Shown: piece by piece, positions 9,164-17,489 of the stretch
How the letters are laid out: each line of letters starts with the position of its first letter
Numbering within the stretch: the stretch's first letter is position 1
Source: an uncultured Granulosicoccaceae bacterium
GTDB taxonomy: Bacteria; Pseudomonadota; Gammaproteobacteria; Granulosicoccales; Granulosicoccaceae
Direction: 5' to 3'
Assembly: GCA_938003855.1 (NCBI GenBank)
Contig: CALKXD010000030.1
Coordinates: 61,165-125,164 of the forward strand
Length of the DNA: 64,000 bases
Made by a program: the position numbers and the translations under genes
The notes under the pieces: model-generated
Seen by the model: the letters and a program-made list of their open reading frames with translations, nothing else
Database searches by the model: none
Told to the model about the DNA's origin: nothing

Positions 9164-10012
9164 ATGAATACGGACGTACAACGCATTGCTGCTTTTTCTG
9201 ACGGTGATAGTGGCGGCAATCCCGCTGGAGTGTTGATTGCAGCCTCTCTGCCGAACACGTCCGAAATGCAACGCATCGCGGCGGACGTCGGCTTTTCGGA
9301 AACCGCATTTGCGACACCACTCGACTCTGGCGCATGGCGTACACGCTATTTTTCACCAGAGTCGGAAGTGCCTTTCTGTGGGCACGCCACTATTGCGCTG
9401 GGTGCGGCACTGGCCCGTGAAAATGGCAATGGTGTTTATACGCTCCAGCTGAACGAAGCTACCATCACTGTCGAAGGACAGCAGGGTACTGGCAGCAAAG
9501 ATGGATTGACAGCCGCGCTGCAATCGCCGCCAACCTGGAGCAAACCCGTTGATGCCAGTCTGGGTCATGCCGTGCAGGATTTGTTCGGGTTATCGGCAGC
9601 TGATCTTGATCCTGCCTTGCCGATGTCGTTTGCGCATGCCGGGGCCAATCATGTGATTGTTGGTCTGCAATCGCGTGAAGTGTTGCGAAGCATGGCTTAT
9701 GATCAAGCGGCAGGGAAAGCGCTGATGATTGATGCCGGGCTGATAACCATCATGCTTGCCTATGCGGAAACACCACGCTTGTTCCATACCCGTAACCCGT
9801 TTGCTTCCGGTGGCGTCTATGAAGACCCGGCCACGGGAGCGGCGACTGCGGCCTTTGCCGGATACCTCAGAGATCTTCAGTGGCCGCACGCAGGCTCCAT
9901 TGCTATTGTGCAGGGTGAAGACATGGGTTGTCGCTCGTTACTGCAGGCTGACTTCTCAGATACAGTTGGCAGTTCAATCAGGGTGTCCGGTAGTGCCCGT
10001 TTTATGGCATAA
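9164..10012 (+). CDS. PhzF-family isomerase-like protein
   Basis: 282-residue cytoplasmic protein of the PhzF / diaminopimelate-epimerase-like fold. Diagnostic parts: the N-terminal 'FSDGDSGGNPAGV' (about 14-26), the catalytic glutamate context GFSETAF, 'RYFSPESEVPFCGHATI' (substrate pocket), and in the C-terminal half 'EDPATGAATAAFAGYL'. The usual family length is 260-300. PhzF itself isomerises DHHA in phenazine synthesis, but no phenazine genes are here, and most bacterial homologues have unknown substrates. ATG 9164 follows 'gaaggact'. It converges on thiQ with only a short gap. Confidence 0.85.
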   Translation: MNTDVQRIAAFSDGDSGGNPAGVLIAASLPNTSEMQRIAADVGFSETAFATPLDSGAWRTRYFSPESEVPFCGHATIALGAALARENGNGVYTLQLNEATITVEGQQGTGSKDGLTAALQSPPTWSKPVDASLGHAVQDLFGLSAADLDPALPMSFAHAGANHVIVGLQSREVLRSMAYDQAAGKALMIDAGLITIMLAYAETPRLFHTRNPFASGGVYEDPATGAATAAFAGYLRDLQWPHAGSIAIVQGEDMGCRSLLQADFSDTVGSSIRVSGSARFMA

Positions 10013-10045
10013 CACCAGCGCCTTCGGCGACCGCTTAGTGGTTCG

Positions 10046-10693
10046 CTAGCGGGCTTGCGGTTGTAGTTCCCCGTGCGCCAGATGAAAGTGTTCATCAGCA
10101 ATTGCTTTACTATCATTGATATCGTGCGTCACCATAATGATCGCCCGCGATGATTGATCGGCTATCTGCCGGACCAGGCTTAACATGTGCGATCGTGTCT
10201 CTGTGTCCAGTGCACTGAATGGCTCATCGAGCAGAATTACCCCGGAGGCCCGTATGAGTGCCCGCGCCAGTGCAACGCGCTGTTGCTGTCCCCCGGACAA
10301 ATTGCTGACTCGCTGTTTTTCAAATTTACTTAATCCGACGGACGCGAGTATCTCACGTGCGCGTGCCACCGCTGGTCCCGCAGAAGGTACACTCGGGTCG
10401 ATACCGACGACAACGTTATCAACAGTATTACGGTGTTCGAAGAGATTGTTTTTTTGAAAGACGGTAGTGACTGGCCTTTTGTCGGGAGCCAGAGCGGTAA
10501 TCTCTTGATCATGCCAGTATAGATGGCCTGACGACGGCAACAGGAAGCCCGCGATCAGGTCCAGCAGTGTTGATTTACCACTGCCGGATCGCCCGCTGAT
10601 CGCCGTAATCGTGCCGCGCGCAACCGACAGATTGAATCGGTAGGGATCTGTGTCGGGGGTGTGCTGAAAGCAAACCGCGTCAAGGTGTAGCAT
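10046..10693 (-). CDS. thiQ: Thiamine ABC transporter, ATP-binding subunit
   Basis: 215-residue ATPase that powers thiamine / thiamine-phosphate import with ThiB and ThiP. Walker A is GRSGSGKSTLL (about 35-45), Q-loop TVFQKNNLFEHRNT, signature LSGGQQQRVALARAL, Walker B VILLDEPFSALD, and switch His in MVTHD. The short length without a regulatory C-terminal domain is typical of ThiQ. It overlaps the end of thiP by 14 bases, so the two are translated together, and it is last in the riboswitch-controlled thiB-thiP-thiQ unit. Confidence 0.93.
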   Translation of the reverse strand: MLHLDAVCFQHTPDTDPYRFNLSVARGTITAISGRSGSGKSTLLDLIAGFLLPSSGHLYWHDQEITALAPDKRPVTTVFQKNNLFEHRNTVDNVVVGIDPSVPSAGPAVARAREILASVGLSKFEKQRVSNLSGGQQQRVALARALIRASGVILLDEPFSALDTETRSHMLSLVRQIADQSSRAIIMVTHDINDSKAIADEHFHLAHGELQPQAR

Positions 10694-12278
10694 GATTGCG
10701 TCTCCCCAATAGCATTGGCAGTATCAGGAACACCAGAATCGTCAGTGTCAGCATAAAGCAGGCGATCCCGGCTGCGTCCTGTGTCCGGTAAGAGCCCATT
10801 TTTTGATAGAGAAGCCATGGCAATGTGATGAAGTCCTGGCTGCCGAATAAGGCTATCACACCCAGGTCTCCAAGGGACATGCAAAACGCAATAGAGGCAA
10901 TATAGATGATTTCCCGTCGCAGCAACGCAGACTCGATCATACGCCACCTGGCCAGCCCGTTGAGGCCTAGAGCAAAGGCCAGCTTGTCATAGCGGTTGGC
11001 TGCTTTCACGGCAGCGGGTGCCAGTGTTACCACGGCGAACGGAAGCACCATAAGAACGTTGGCGGTAAGCAGAGCAATGACAGACCACACTGTATAGCTG
11101 CCGCCTATAGTGCGCGCCAGTAAAAAAAAGCCGAACCCCAGGACCAGTGAGGGAATCGCCAGAAACAAAGCAGATGAAAAGCTCAGCAGTCTGATCACAA
11201 TAGTTGCAGCCGGGTGCTTACCCAATCGGCTGTTCGTGGCCAGAGTCGCAAAGCTGATTGCCATAGCGATACTGATAATTACTACTAAAAATGTTGAAAT
11301 CAGCGCCAGAACAATGCTGGTGACTGCCGCTTGTTGGAAATCGCGGTTTAAATAAATTGCTCGATAATCTGAATGTAGTCCATCGCTAAAGACGGCGATA
11401 AGTGGTGCAATAAATAACATCGCAAACACTACAATTAGCGCCCATTGACACAAACGCGCCGGCAGGCTGTCGCCCCAGTGTGCATCCGTTTGATCCGTGG
11501 CAATCAGTGAATTGTCGGATTTGAAGCGTGTACTTATGGCCACCAGAACGGCACCTATACCCAACTGTGTCAGTGCCAGTCCCAGCGCGCGACCGAGATT
11601 AAAATCCAGCTTTATTGCTTCATAGATGGAGACCTCAAGGGTGTTGTATTTGGGAGAGCCACCGAGCGTTAGCACAATCGAAAACGAGGTAAAGCAAAGT
11701 AAAAATATAGTGGTCGCCAATGCCGGGAGACTGGCGGCGATGGCGGGAAACTCGATCAGTTTAAATCGCTGCCAGGTATTCAGGCCCAGACTGCGGGCCA
11801 GTTTTTTTTGCTGTGACGGAATTGCTTCAAAACGGCCCAGCAGGCTACGCGCTGCGAATGAGGCATTAAAGTAGCCGTGTGCGATCAGAATGCCGCCGAA
11901 TCCGAATATGACCGGGGAGAGTTCCGGCCCGTTCAGTAGCGCGAGAAGATCGTTTAACCAGCCTGAGCGTCCCAGTAGGGTGACGAGTCCAAGGACCACC
12001 ACCAGAGTCGGTAGTACCAGTGCCGTTGACAGCAACGCGATGAAAACACCCCGACCAAAAAAGTGCCGGCGGTGGCTAAGTGCCCACGCCAATAATACGC
12101 CAATGCTCAGTGACAGCAGCGTAGACAGGCTGGCCTGCAAAGTGGTCCAGCCAATCGTGCGCAGCACGCCTGTGCCCAGACTGATCGACTCAACGCCAGG
12201 TTGGATCGCCAGTTGGTAAAGCAGTCCGGCTGCCAGCAGTAGCAGCATGCCGGCCAGCAGCAAGCCCGGCAACAGCAT
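10680..12278 (-). CDS. thiP: Thiamine ABC transporter, permease
   Basis: 532-residue inner-membrane protein, a fusion of two six-helix permease halves as in other ThiP proteins (about 536 residues). Each half has an EAA-type coupling loop: LARSLGLNTWQRFKLIEFPA (about 162-181) and 'ALGLNGLARWRMIESALLRR' in the second half. 'CMSLGDLGVIALFGSQDF' near residue 470 is characteristic. ATG 12278 is the first normal start, but the same frame stays open upstream without an ATG/GTG/TTG, so a slightly longer N-terminus is conceivable. A 270-base gap separates it from thiB, unusually wide for this operon. Confidence 0.93.
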   Translation of the reverse strand: MLLPGLLLAGMLLLLAAGLLYQLAIQPGVESISLGTGVLRTIGWTTLQASLSTLLSLSIGVLLAWALSHRRHFFGRGVFIALLSTALVLPTLVVVLGLVTLLGRSGWLNDLLALLNGPELSPVIFGFGGILIAHGYFNASFAARSLLGRFEAIPSQQKKLARSLGLNTWQRFKLIEFPAIAASLPALATTIFLLCFTSFSIVLTLGGSPKYNTLEVSIYEAIKLDFNLGRALGLALTQLGIGAVLVAISTRFKSDNSLIATDQTDAHWGDSLPARLCQWALIVVFAMLFIAPLIAVFSDGLHSDYRAIYLNRDFQQAAVTSIVLALISTFLVVIISIAMAISFATLATNSRLGKHPAATIVIRLLSFSSALFLAIPSLVLGFGFFLLARTIGGSYTVWSVIALLTANVLMVLPFAVVTLAPAAVKAANRYDKLAFALGLNGLARWRMIESALLRREIIYIASIAFCMSLGDLGVIALFGSQDFITLPWLLYQKMGSYRTQDAAGIACFMLTLTILVFLILPMLLGRRNHATP

Positions 12279-12548
12279 GGTGGCGAATCGAGTTATGGCG
12301 TCTGTACCTTTACTGTTGGCGCAGAGATTGGATCAATGCAACGCTCTGCGCGGGTTAGCGTGATTCTATGCGGAAATAGCTGCACCACAGCAGCAGTGAT
12401 CCTGCTGCCAGGGATTGTTGTCAGAGAGTTAGTTGATCTGAACATCCACCACATTACCCGCTCGGCCCGGTGACAGTGCGCACACGGTAACAGGCTTCTA
12501 TCACGGCAGTCATCGGAGACTGCGCCCGGCAAACCGGGAGCACTGCTG

Positions 12549-13559
12549 CTACTGGCCGAGCGTCTCTTTCCATTGATTGATCCATTGATTGCGATTCTTT
12601 TCAACTTCTACGCCGTCGATCAACAAGGTTTTTTCAGGGATCTGCAGAGTGTTGAATCCCTCGGGCAGACCCGACTCGGTTTTGGTTGCCGGGTAGACCC
12701 AGTTAGTGGTGGGAATAATATCCTGCACGGTATCGGACAACATAAACTGCATAAACGACCGGGCGAGGTCGAGGTTTTTTGACGCCCCGACAATAGCGGC
12801 GACTTCAATCTGCAGGTAGTGGCCTTCAGTAAAAGACGCCGAGGCGAAACGTTCGTCTTCTTCGGCAATCAGATGATAGGCCGGTGATGTGGTGTAGCTC
12901 AAAACCATATCGGCTTCGTCCTTTAGGAACAAGCCATAGGCGTCGGACCAACCCTTAGTGACGGTAACGATTCTGGGAGCCAGTCCCTGCCAGATTCTTT
13001 GTGCGTCATCACCATAGGCCGCCTGAATCCATAGTAATAAACCCAGTCCCGGCGTGCTTGACCTGGGGTCCTGTATCACGATTTTGAAATCCTCCGGCAA
13101 CGCAATGAGTGCCTCAAAGGAGGTGGGTGGTGAAGCTACTTTTTCTTTGTTATAAACAAACGAAAAATAACTGTAGTCAAAGGGAAGAAAGGTCGTGTCC
13201 GACCATTCGCCGGTGGGCAGCGTGGTTGTTGTGGTGTTGGCGCCGTGTTCGGTGAAGAGTCCGGTTTCTCTGGCGGCCTCGGCAATATTGGTGTCGAGAC
13301 CCAGAAGAATATCGGCTTTGGTTTGTGTGCCTTCCAGCTGAATCTTGCGCAGTGCACCGATCGATGAGTCGGCCGCGATAAACTGCACATCGCAGTTGCA
13401 GTCGGCCTCGAAGGCTTTTTCAATACCGGGGGCCGGTCCCCAGTCTGCCGCAAAAGCGTCGTAGGTGTAGATGGTCAGGACGGGTTTGTCCTGAGCGTGG
13501 ATCGTAGTGCCTGCCAGTAGCAACAGTGCTAAAGAGACGGATGCAAAGTGACGTATCAT
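12549..13559 (-). CDS. thiB: Thiamine ABC transporter, periplasmic binding protein
   Basis: 336-residue exported binding protein (family about 330). Signal peptide about 1-22 (LLLLAGTTIHAQ). The mature start 'KPVLTIYTYDAFAADWGPAPGIEKAFEADC' region, 'LLGLDTNIAEAARETGLF', 'FLPFDYSYFSFVYNKEKV' and 'IQDPRSSTPGLGLLLW' are classic ThiB blocks that bind the thiamine ring and phosphate. ATG 13559 was chosen over the longer frame because it gives the signal peptide directly and has AGGAAAAGG upstream. First gene of thiB-thiP-thiQ, 114 bases downstream of a TPP riboswitch, so import should fall when cellular TPP is high. Confidence 0.93.
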   Translation of the reverse strand: MIRHFASVSLALLLLAGTTIHAQDKPVLTIYTYDAFAADWGPAPGIEKAFEADCNCDVQFIAADSSIGALRKIQLEGTQTKADILLGLDTNIAEAARETGLFTEHGANTTTTTLPTGEWSDTTFLPFDYSYFSFVYNKEKVASPPTSFEALIALPEDFKIVIQDPRSSTPGLGLLLWIQAAYGDDAQRIWQGLAPRIVTVTKGWSDAYGLFLKDEADMVLSYTTSPAYHLIAEEDERFASASFTEGHYLQIEVAAIVGASKNLDLARSFMQFMLSDTVQDIIPTTNWVYPATKTESGLPEGFNTLQIPEKTLLIDGVEVEKNRNQWINQWKETLGQ

Positions 13560-13672
13560 TATGCCTTTTCCTAAGTATGCCTGTGAAATGCAGGGAAACA
13601 GTTTCAGGCAATGGCCGGAATAAACGGCGGGGCAGGCTGGACAAAGTTTGGCGCGATAGGTCTGCACGATGT

Positions 13673-13749
13673 CTCACTTCCTACGCCAGCATTACCTGGG
13701 TCAGGTTCAATGGGTGTTTCTCAGCGACGCATGGTCGCACCCCAGCGAG
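13673..13749 (-). promoter_or_regulatory. TPP riboswitch (THI element) controlling thiBPQ
   Basis: Read on the minus strand, the conserved THI-box elements occur in order: CTCGCTGGGGTGC, GCTGAGA, ACACCC, TTGAACCTGA, CCAGGTAATGCTGGCGTAGG, then AGTGAG, which pairs with the opening CTCGCT as stem P1. These are the sequence hallmarks of the thiamine-pyrophosphate aptamer. The next 110 bases before thiB must hold the expression platform; a GCCTG...CAGGC pairing is visible there, but no T-tract terminator is evident, so control at translation initiation is likely. Confidence 0.95.
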
Positions 13750-13922
13750 TTAGTCACGATAATAGCGTATTACATGGTGAATTAAAATGCAGCCAGCTCA
13801 AGGTGGACGGAAATTGCGATTGATCACGCACTCACAAGACAGCAAAAATGCCGTGCAGCAGTGTACCTGTAGCCATAAACGCCATCACTCCTCAGTGAAT
13901 TTCAAGGTCAGGTGGTGACCCT

Positions 13923-14603
13923 ATGCAACCGAAAATACATTCTCTTACGTATTCGCAGCCGGTGGTTCTGTTGGGCGGTGGTGATTGTGATCTCGCCCTT
14001 CTGCGGCAGATAACAGCCCGTCGCTGGCCGCTGGTGGCGGCCGACGGCGGGGCCAATCGGCTGTTCAACACGGATATACCGCTGGCAGCAATTGTCGGTG
14101 ATCTCGATTCATTGCGTAAGCGTGAAGAATGGGAGTCTGTGTGTCAGGTGCTTCATGTGCTGGAGCAGGACACCACTGACTTTGAAAAGTGTCTTTATCA
14201 CTGCAGAGCGCCACTGTTTGTGGCGTTTGGCTTTACCGGTAAACGATTTGACCATACGCTGGCGGCATTGCACGCCCTGCATCGGTACGTGGATAGCAAG
14301 ACGGTTGTACTTGTCACGGATACCGATGTGATCACCGTGGTCAGGGGGGCGATAGCGTTTGAAATGCCGCCAGGTACGCGTTTTTCCGTGTATCCGATGG
14401 AGCGTGTCTCGTTCAGTTCCAGCGAAGGCTTGCGGTATCCACTCAACGACCTCGTCATGCAGCAGGGTAGGCTGATTGGCTGTTCCAACAGCATTAGCAA
14501 CACGCCGATAGGCATCGCACCGTCAGATCGGGGTGCATACGCCATTATTGTTCCGCTCAGCGAGTTTGACTCGATGGTTGCTGCCTTAATGGCTCGTGGC
14601 TGA
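13923..14603 (+). CDS. thiN: Thiamine pyrophosphokinase
   Basis: 226-residue cytoplasmic enzyme that makes TPP directly from thiamine and ATP. N-terminal catalytic domain: LLGGGDCDLALLRQI, the hallmark AADGGANRLF (about 40-49), IVGDLDSL and 'EQDTTDFEKCL' with the metal-binding acidic residues; then 'FGFTGKRFDHTLAALHAL'. The C-terminal half is the thiamine-binding sandwich, ending 'SNSISNTPIGI'. It is divergent from the riboswitch-thiBPQ operon; together they take up thiamine and convert it to the cofactor. Many gammaproteobacteria use ThiL, so ThiN points to a salvage route. Confidence 0.92.
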   Translation: MQPKIHSLTYSQPVVLLGGGDCDLALLRQITARRWPLVAADGGANRLFNTDIPLAAIVGDLDSLRKREEWESVCQVLHVLEQDTTDFEKCLYHCRAPLFVAFGFTGKRFDHTLAALHALHRYVDSKTVVLVTDTDVITVVRGAIAFEMPPGTRFSVYPMERVSFSSSEGLRYPLNDLVMQQGRLIGCSNSISNTPIGIAPSDRGAYAIIVPLSEFDSMVAALMARG

Positions 14604-14670
14604 ATCATCCGCGGCTCGATAGTGTGGTCGCCGCTATGAAAACTAAGATAACCGTATTGAGGAGTTCTAG

Positions 14671-14916
14671 ATGGCAGACATTCAACTGTCAGTCGACGAG
14701 TATGATCCGTTGGTTGCTAAGGTGAAGCAGTATTTCATTACTGAGCTGGATAGTGAGATCGGGCAATTTGAAGCGCGGTTTCTGATTGACTTTTTTGTCG
14801 CACAGCTCGGTCCGAGAATTTACAACAGCGCTTTACTTGATGCCCGGGCCGTGGTCGATAGCCGGGTAGAGCTGATTGCCGAGGCGATTAGCGAAATTGA
14901 AAAAGACGTCCGCTAA
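14671..14916 (+). CDS. DUF2164 family protein
   Basis: 81-residue protein matching the DUF2164 pattern: 'LKVKQYF..ELD.EIGQFEA.FLIDFF...LGP.IYN.AL.DA'. Here it reads KQYFITELDSEIGQFEARF with LGPRIYNSALLDARAVV. It is soluble and mostly helical. The family is widespread in proteobacteria and has no proven role. ATG 14671 follows TTGAGGAG at good spacing. It lies between thiN and a membrane protein on the same strand. Confidence 0.85.
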   Translation: MADIQLSVDEYDPLVAKVKQYFITELDSEIGQFEARFLIDFFVAQLGPRIYNSALLDARAVVDSRVELIAEAISEIEKDVR

Positions 14917-14948
14917 TCGCGGCAGTTGATCGTAAGAATAAAGGCGAT

Positions 14949-15004
14949 ATGCAACTTGTTGCATAATTCACTGCGAGCCGCTATATTTATGCATCATGTT
15001 GCAT
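14949..15004 (+). promoter_or_regulatory. Two tandem palindromic operator-like sites
   Basis: Copy 1 at 14949-14964 is ATGCAACTTGTTGCAT (7-bp arms, 2-base centre); copy 2 at 14989-15004 is ATGCATCATGTTGCAT (arms ATGCA/TGCAT). Both are flanked by T...A. Their starts are exactly 40 bases apart, about four helical turns, so a dimeric regulator would bind both on the same face. The second copy ends six bases before the next gene's start codon. The regulator is unknown and not in this window. Confidence 0.75.
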
Positions 15005-15009
15005 AATGG

Positions 15010-15648
15010 ATGGCTGAGATGAAAAATTTGCTGGTGTGGTTTCACGTGCTGAGCGGATCGCTCGCGGTCGCCGGAATGCTGGTGGCATGGTTTTCCGTCA
15101 AGGGCGGAAAGTGGCATCGGCGCGGTGGAAAAGCCTACGTATTTGCAATGGCAGGTGCTCTGGTGATGGCAACGGTAATCGCGCTGCTGACCCGCAACCT
15201 GTTCCTGTTGCTGGTGGGTATTTTCAGCGCATATCTCATCTTCACTGGATGGCGTACCGCCCGGATTCGTGATGGCGTTGCCAGTCGGTTTGACCAAATC
15301 AGCGCTTTGCTGATGCTCGGTGTTGCCGCCACAATGGTTGGCTTCGGTGTCTGGATGCTGATCGGATCAAACACTCTGGGAGTTGCGCTGATAGCATTCG
15401 CGGTGTTTGGGGGTGGTCCGGCCTGGGAGGATTGGCGACGATCGTCGTGGCCAACCGGCAAGCAGAGAATCGTGTTGCATTTAAACCGTATGGGCGGCGG
15501 TACCATTGCAACATTGACCGCTGTGTTTGTGGTAAATGTTAAGACGGACCCCGTGTTTATTGCCTGGCTGCTGCCGACAATTGTGGTGGTGCCGCTACTG
15601 GTTTATTTTTCGCGTCGCTACTCAGCCGTAGCAGCGACTAAGCGTTAA
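15010..15648 (+). CDS. Multi-pass membrane protein, DUF2306-like
   Basis: 212 residues with about seven hydrophobic segments. The N-terminus 'LLVWFHVLSGSLAVAGMLVAW', a 'GKWHRRGGKAYVFAM' loop and a histidine late in the chain (VLHLNRMGGG) resemble the DUF2306 group of small integral membrane proteins with conserved histidines. Assignment is by pattern and tentative. ATG 15010 is almost touching the second palindrome; ATG 15019 would give a better-placed GGA. Either way, binding at the palindromes should block transcription or translation of this gene. Function unknown. Confidence 0.6.
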   Translation: MAEMKNLLVWFHVLSGSLAVAGMLVAWFSVKGGKWHRRGGKAYVFAMAGALVMATVIALLTRNLFLLLVGIFSAYLIFTGWRTARIRDGVASRFDQISALLMLGVAATMVGFGVWMLIGSNTLGVALIAFAVFGGGPAWEDWRRSSWPTGKQRIVLHLNRMGGGTIATLTAVFVVNVKTDPVFIAWLLPTIVVVPLLVYFSRRYSAVAATKR

Positions 15649-15686
15649 TCCTGTGCTTTTTAGTGTTTTGCATTGACCGCGTAGCC

Positions 15687-15875
15687 TCAGCGCTTTTTAC
15701 GCAGGCACTCGTCCCAGACGTCGTAGGCCACCATGCCAGCAACAATGACAGCAATAATGGCAAACGGCAGGCCGTCTTTAATGCCTGCAGATCCCGTTGA
15801 AATGCTGCGTGATAAACCAACCACAAGCAACACCACCAGCGACAAACCACTCACCGCTATGATCAACTGAACCAC
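15687..15875 (-). CDS. Small two-helix membrane protein
   Basis: 62 residues with two hydrophobic stretches (3-21 and 37-52) separated by a polar turn (SRSISTGSAGIKDG) and a charged tail (DECLRKKR). Starts at GTG 15875 with no strong ribosome site. It lies 35 bases downstream of the amidase on the same strand and could be its operon partner. I do not recognise a family; coding potential is moderate. Confidence 0.45.
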   Translation of the reverse strand: MVQLIIAVSGLSLVVLLVVGLSRSISTGSAGIKDGLPFAIIAVIVAGMVAYDVWDECLRKKR

Positions 15876-15910
15876 CGGACGGGTTTTGTTTGATTCTTTT
15901 TGGATAATTA

Positions 15911-17251
15911 TTACCCCGTTTTTTTCGCCAGTTGATCCAGTAGCCAGCGTGCACTCCGCAATAGCTGATCGTCTTGTTGGTAGGCACCAATTAACTGTAC
16001 GCCAATTGGCAGATTGTTAGCGCCTGTGAGCAGAGGCATTGTCAGGCAGGGCAGGCCGCACAGGGTCCAGAACGTGCAGCAGATTGGATCGCCGGTGTCG
16101 TCTGAGTCATAAGGCGGCGCTTCAGTGACAGCCGCGGGAGTTAAGATGGCGTCGTAGTTTTGAAAAAACTCATCGAACCACTGTCTGGCGTTACTGCGTA
16201 TATCCAGTGCCTCCAGATAGTCAGCCTCGCTGACGGCTGCAGCTTTGTCCATCGCCGCTTGCGCGGTTTTGCTCATGAGCTGCCAGTGTTGTTCGCGTTC
16301 GGGTTGCAGGCAGCGATAAATTTCATAGTCGTAAATCGCTTTGTGACAAGCCGCTAAAGCACTGAACGACCCGGGAGCTGTCACTCGTTCAATGTGTGGG
16401 CCCAGGGCTTGTAGCAGTCTGTCACAGCCGCCTTGTGTATCCGGGGTGAATCGGTCTGCATAGGGTAGGTCGATCCAGACAAGAGCGGGATCCTTAGGCA
16501 CCTCTGACAGGTATCCGGCCAGCATGGCAGGCTTGGGACTGTTATAGCTGGCGCAATCTGACGGATCGAACCCTGCCAGACAGTCTGCCAGCAATGCCAG
16601 GTCCCCAACATCGCGTGAGAACACGCCAATTTGATCAAGTGTGGCGGATGTTTGCAGCGCTCCGCGTCGCGAGACGATACCGCGTGACGGTTTGAAACCA
16701 TAGACTCCGCAAAATGATGCAGGCCGGATGACCGAGCCGTTGGTTTGCGTGCCGATAGTCAGCGGCACCTGACCTGCGGCAACCGCCGCCGCTGAGCCGC
16801 TTGATGAACCGCCGGGGCTGAAATTGCCATTGTGAGGATTACGTGTGGCAGACGGATGCATGTAGGCGAATTCGGTCGTGACGGTTTTACCTAGAATTAC
16901 CGCACCGGCTTCTTTTAATTTTTCGATAACCGCGGCATCAGCATCGGCTTGCCGGTCTTTATAGATCGCACTGCCACGTGTGGTAGGTAGATGATCTGTG
17001 TCGATGATGTCTTTTATGCCAACAGGTATGCCGTGCAGTAACCCGAGAGGAAGCCCGCGGCGGCGGCTGTCGTCCAGCGCGCGCGCCTGCGCCAATGCGT
17101 GTTCATGATCAACCTGTTGCCATGCGTGTAATTCTGCATCACTGGCGTCTATCTGCCGGAGACATTCAGTCACCAGTTGCTCTGATGAAAGTTTCCCCTG
17201 CGCGATAAGCTCCACGCATTCACGAACGGTAGTGGTATCTAAGAGTTCCAT
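15911..17251 (-). CDS. Amidase-signature-family amidohydrolase
   Basis: 446-residue enzyme of the amidase signature (GatA-like) family, which hydrolyses carboxamides with a Ser-cisSer-Lys triad. The lysine is in GIPVGIKDIIDTD, the glycine/serine-rich signature is GGSSSGSAAAVAAGQ, and the nucleophile region reads GTQTNGSVIRPASFCGVYGF. No GatB or GatC partner is nearby and the C-terminus lacks the GatA tRNA-linked features, so it is more likely a stand-alone amidase. ATG 17251 (MELLDTTT) is preferred; a frame open to 17338 adds a cysteine/arginine-rich stretch unlike family N-termini. Substrate unknown. Confidence 0.88.
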   Translation of the reverse strand: MELLDTTTVRECVELIAQGKLSSEQLVTECLRQIDASDAELHAWQQVDHEHALAQARALDDSRRRGLPLGLLHGIPVGIKDIIDTDHLPTTRGSAIYKDRQADADAAVIEKLKEAGAVILGKTVTTEFAYMHPSATRNPHNGNFSPGGSSSGSAAAVAAGQVPLTIGTQTNGSVIRPASFCGVYGFKPSRGIVSRRGALQTSATLDQIGVFSRDVGDLALLADCLAGFDPSDCASYNSPKPAMLAGYLSEVPKDPALVWIDLPYADRFTPDTQGGCDRLLQALGPHIERVTAPGSFSALAACHKAIYDYEIYRCLQPEREQHWQLMSKTAQAAMDKAAAVSEADYLEALDIRSNARQWFDEFFQNYDAILTPAAVTEAPPYDSDDTGDPICCTFWTLCGLPCLTMPLLTGANNLPIGVQLIGAYQQDDQLLRSARWLLDQLAKKTG

Positions 17252-17489
17252 GAGTAAGGAATGTACTCTCCAAACAGGTGGTCTGGCAACCGTAGTGCGA
17301 TAGCGGCATCGATGGTTCTGAGTACCATACAGAAACACACGGGGACACGGATGCCGGTAACTTCATTTAAAAGCCGGTGCGTGGCGGTTATCACTGTCGG
17401 ACCTTCAATGCGGGTGATTCCTCGAATAGCATCCTGTGCGAACCGCCCTGCCAGAGTGGCCGCTGTGTTTCCACGGGGGCCGGTTTGTT

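Noticed and set aside
12293..12604. Minus-strand frame of 103 codons between thiB and thiP
   Set aside because: Overlaps the end of thiB, has low-complexity serine/arginine composition, and matches nothing I know; the thiB-thiP gap is left unassigned.
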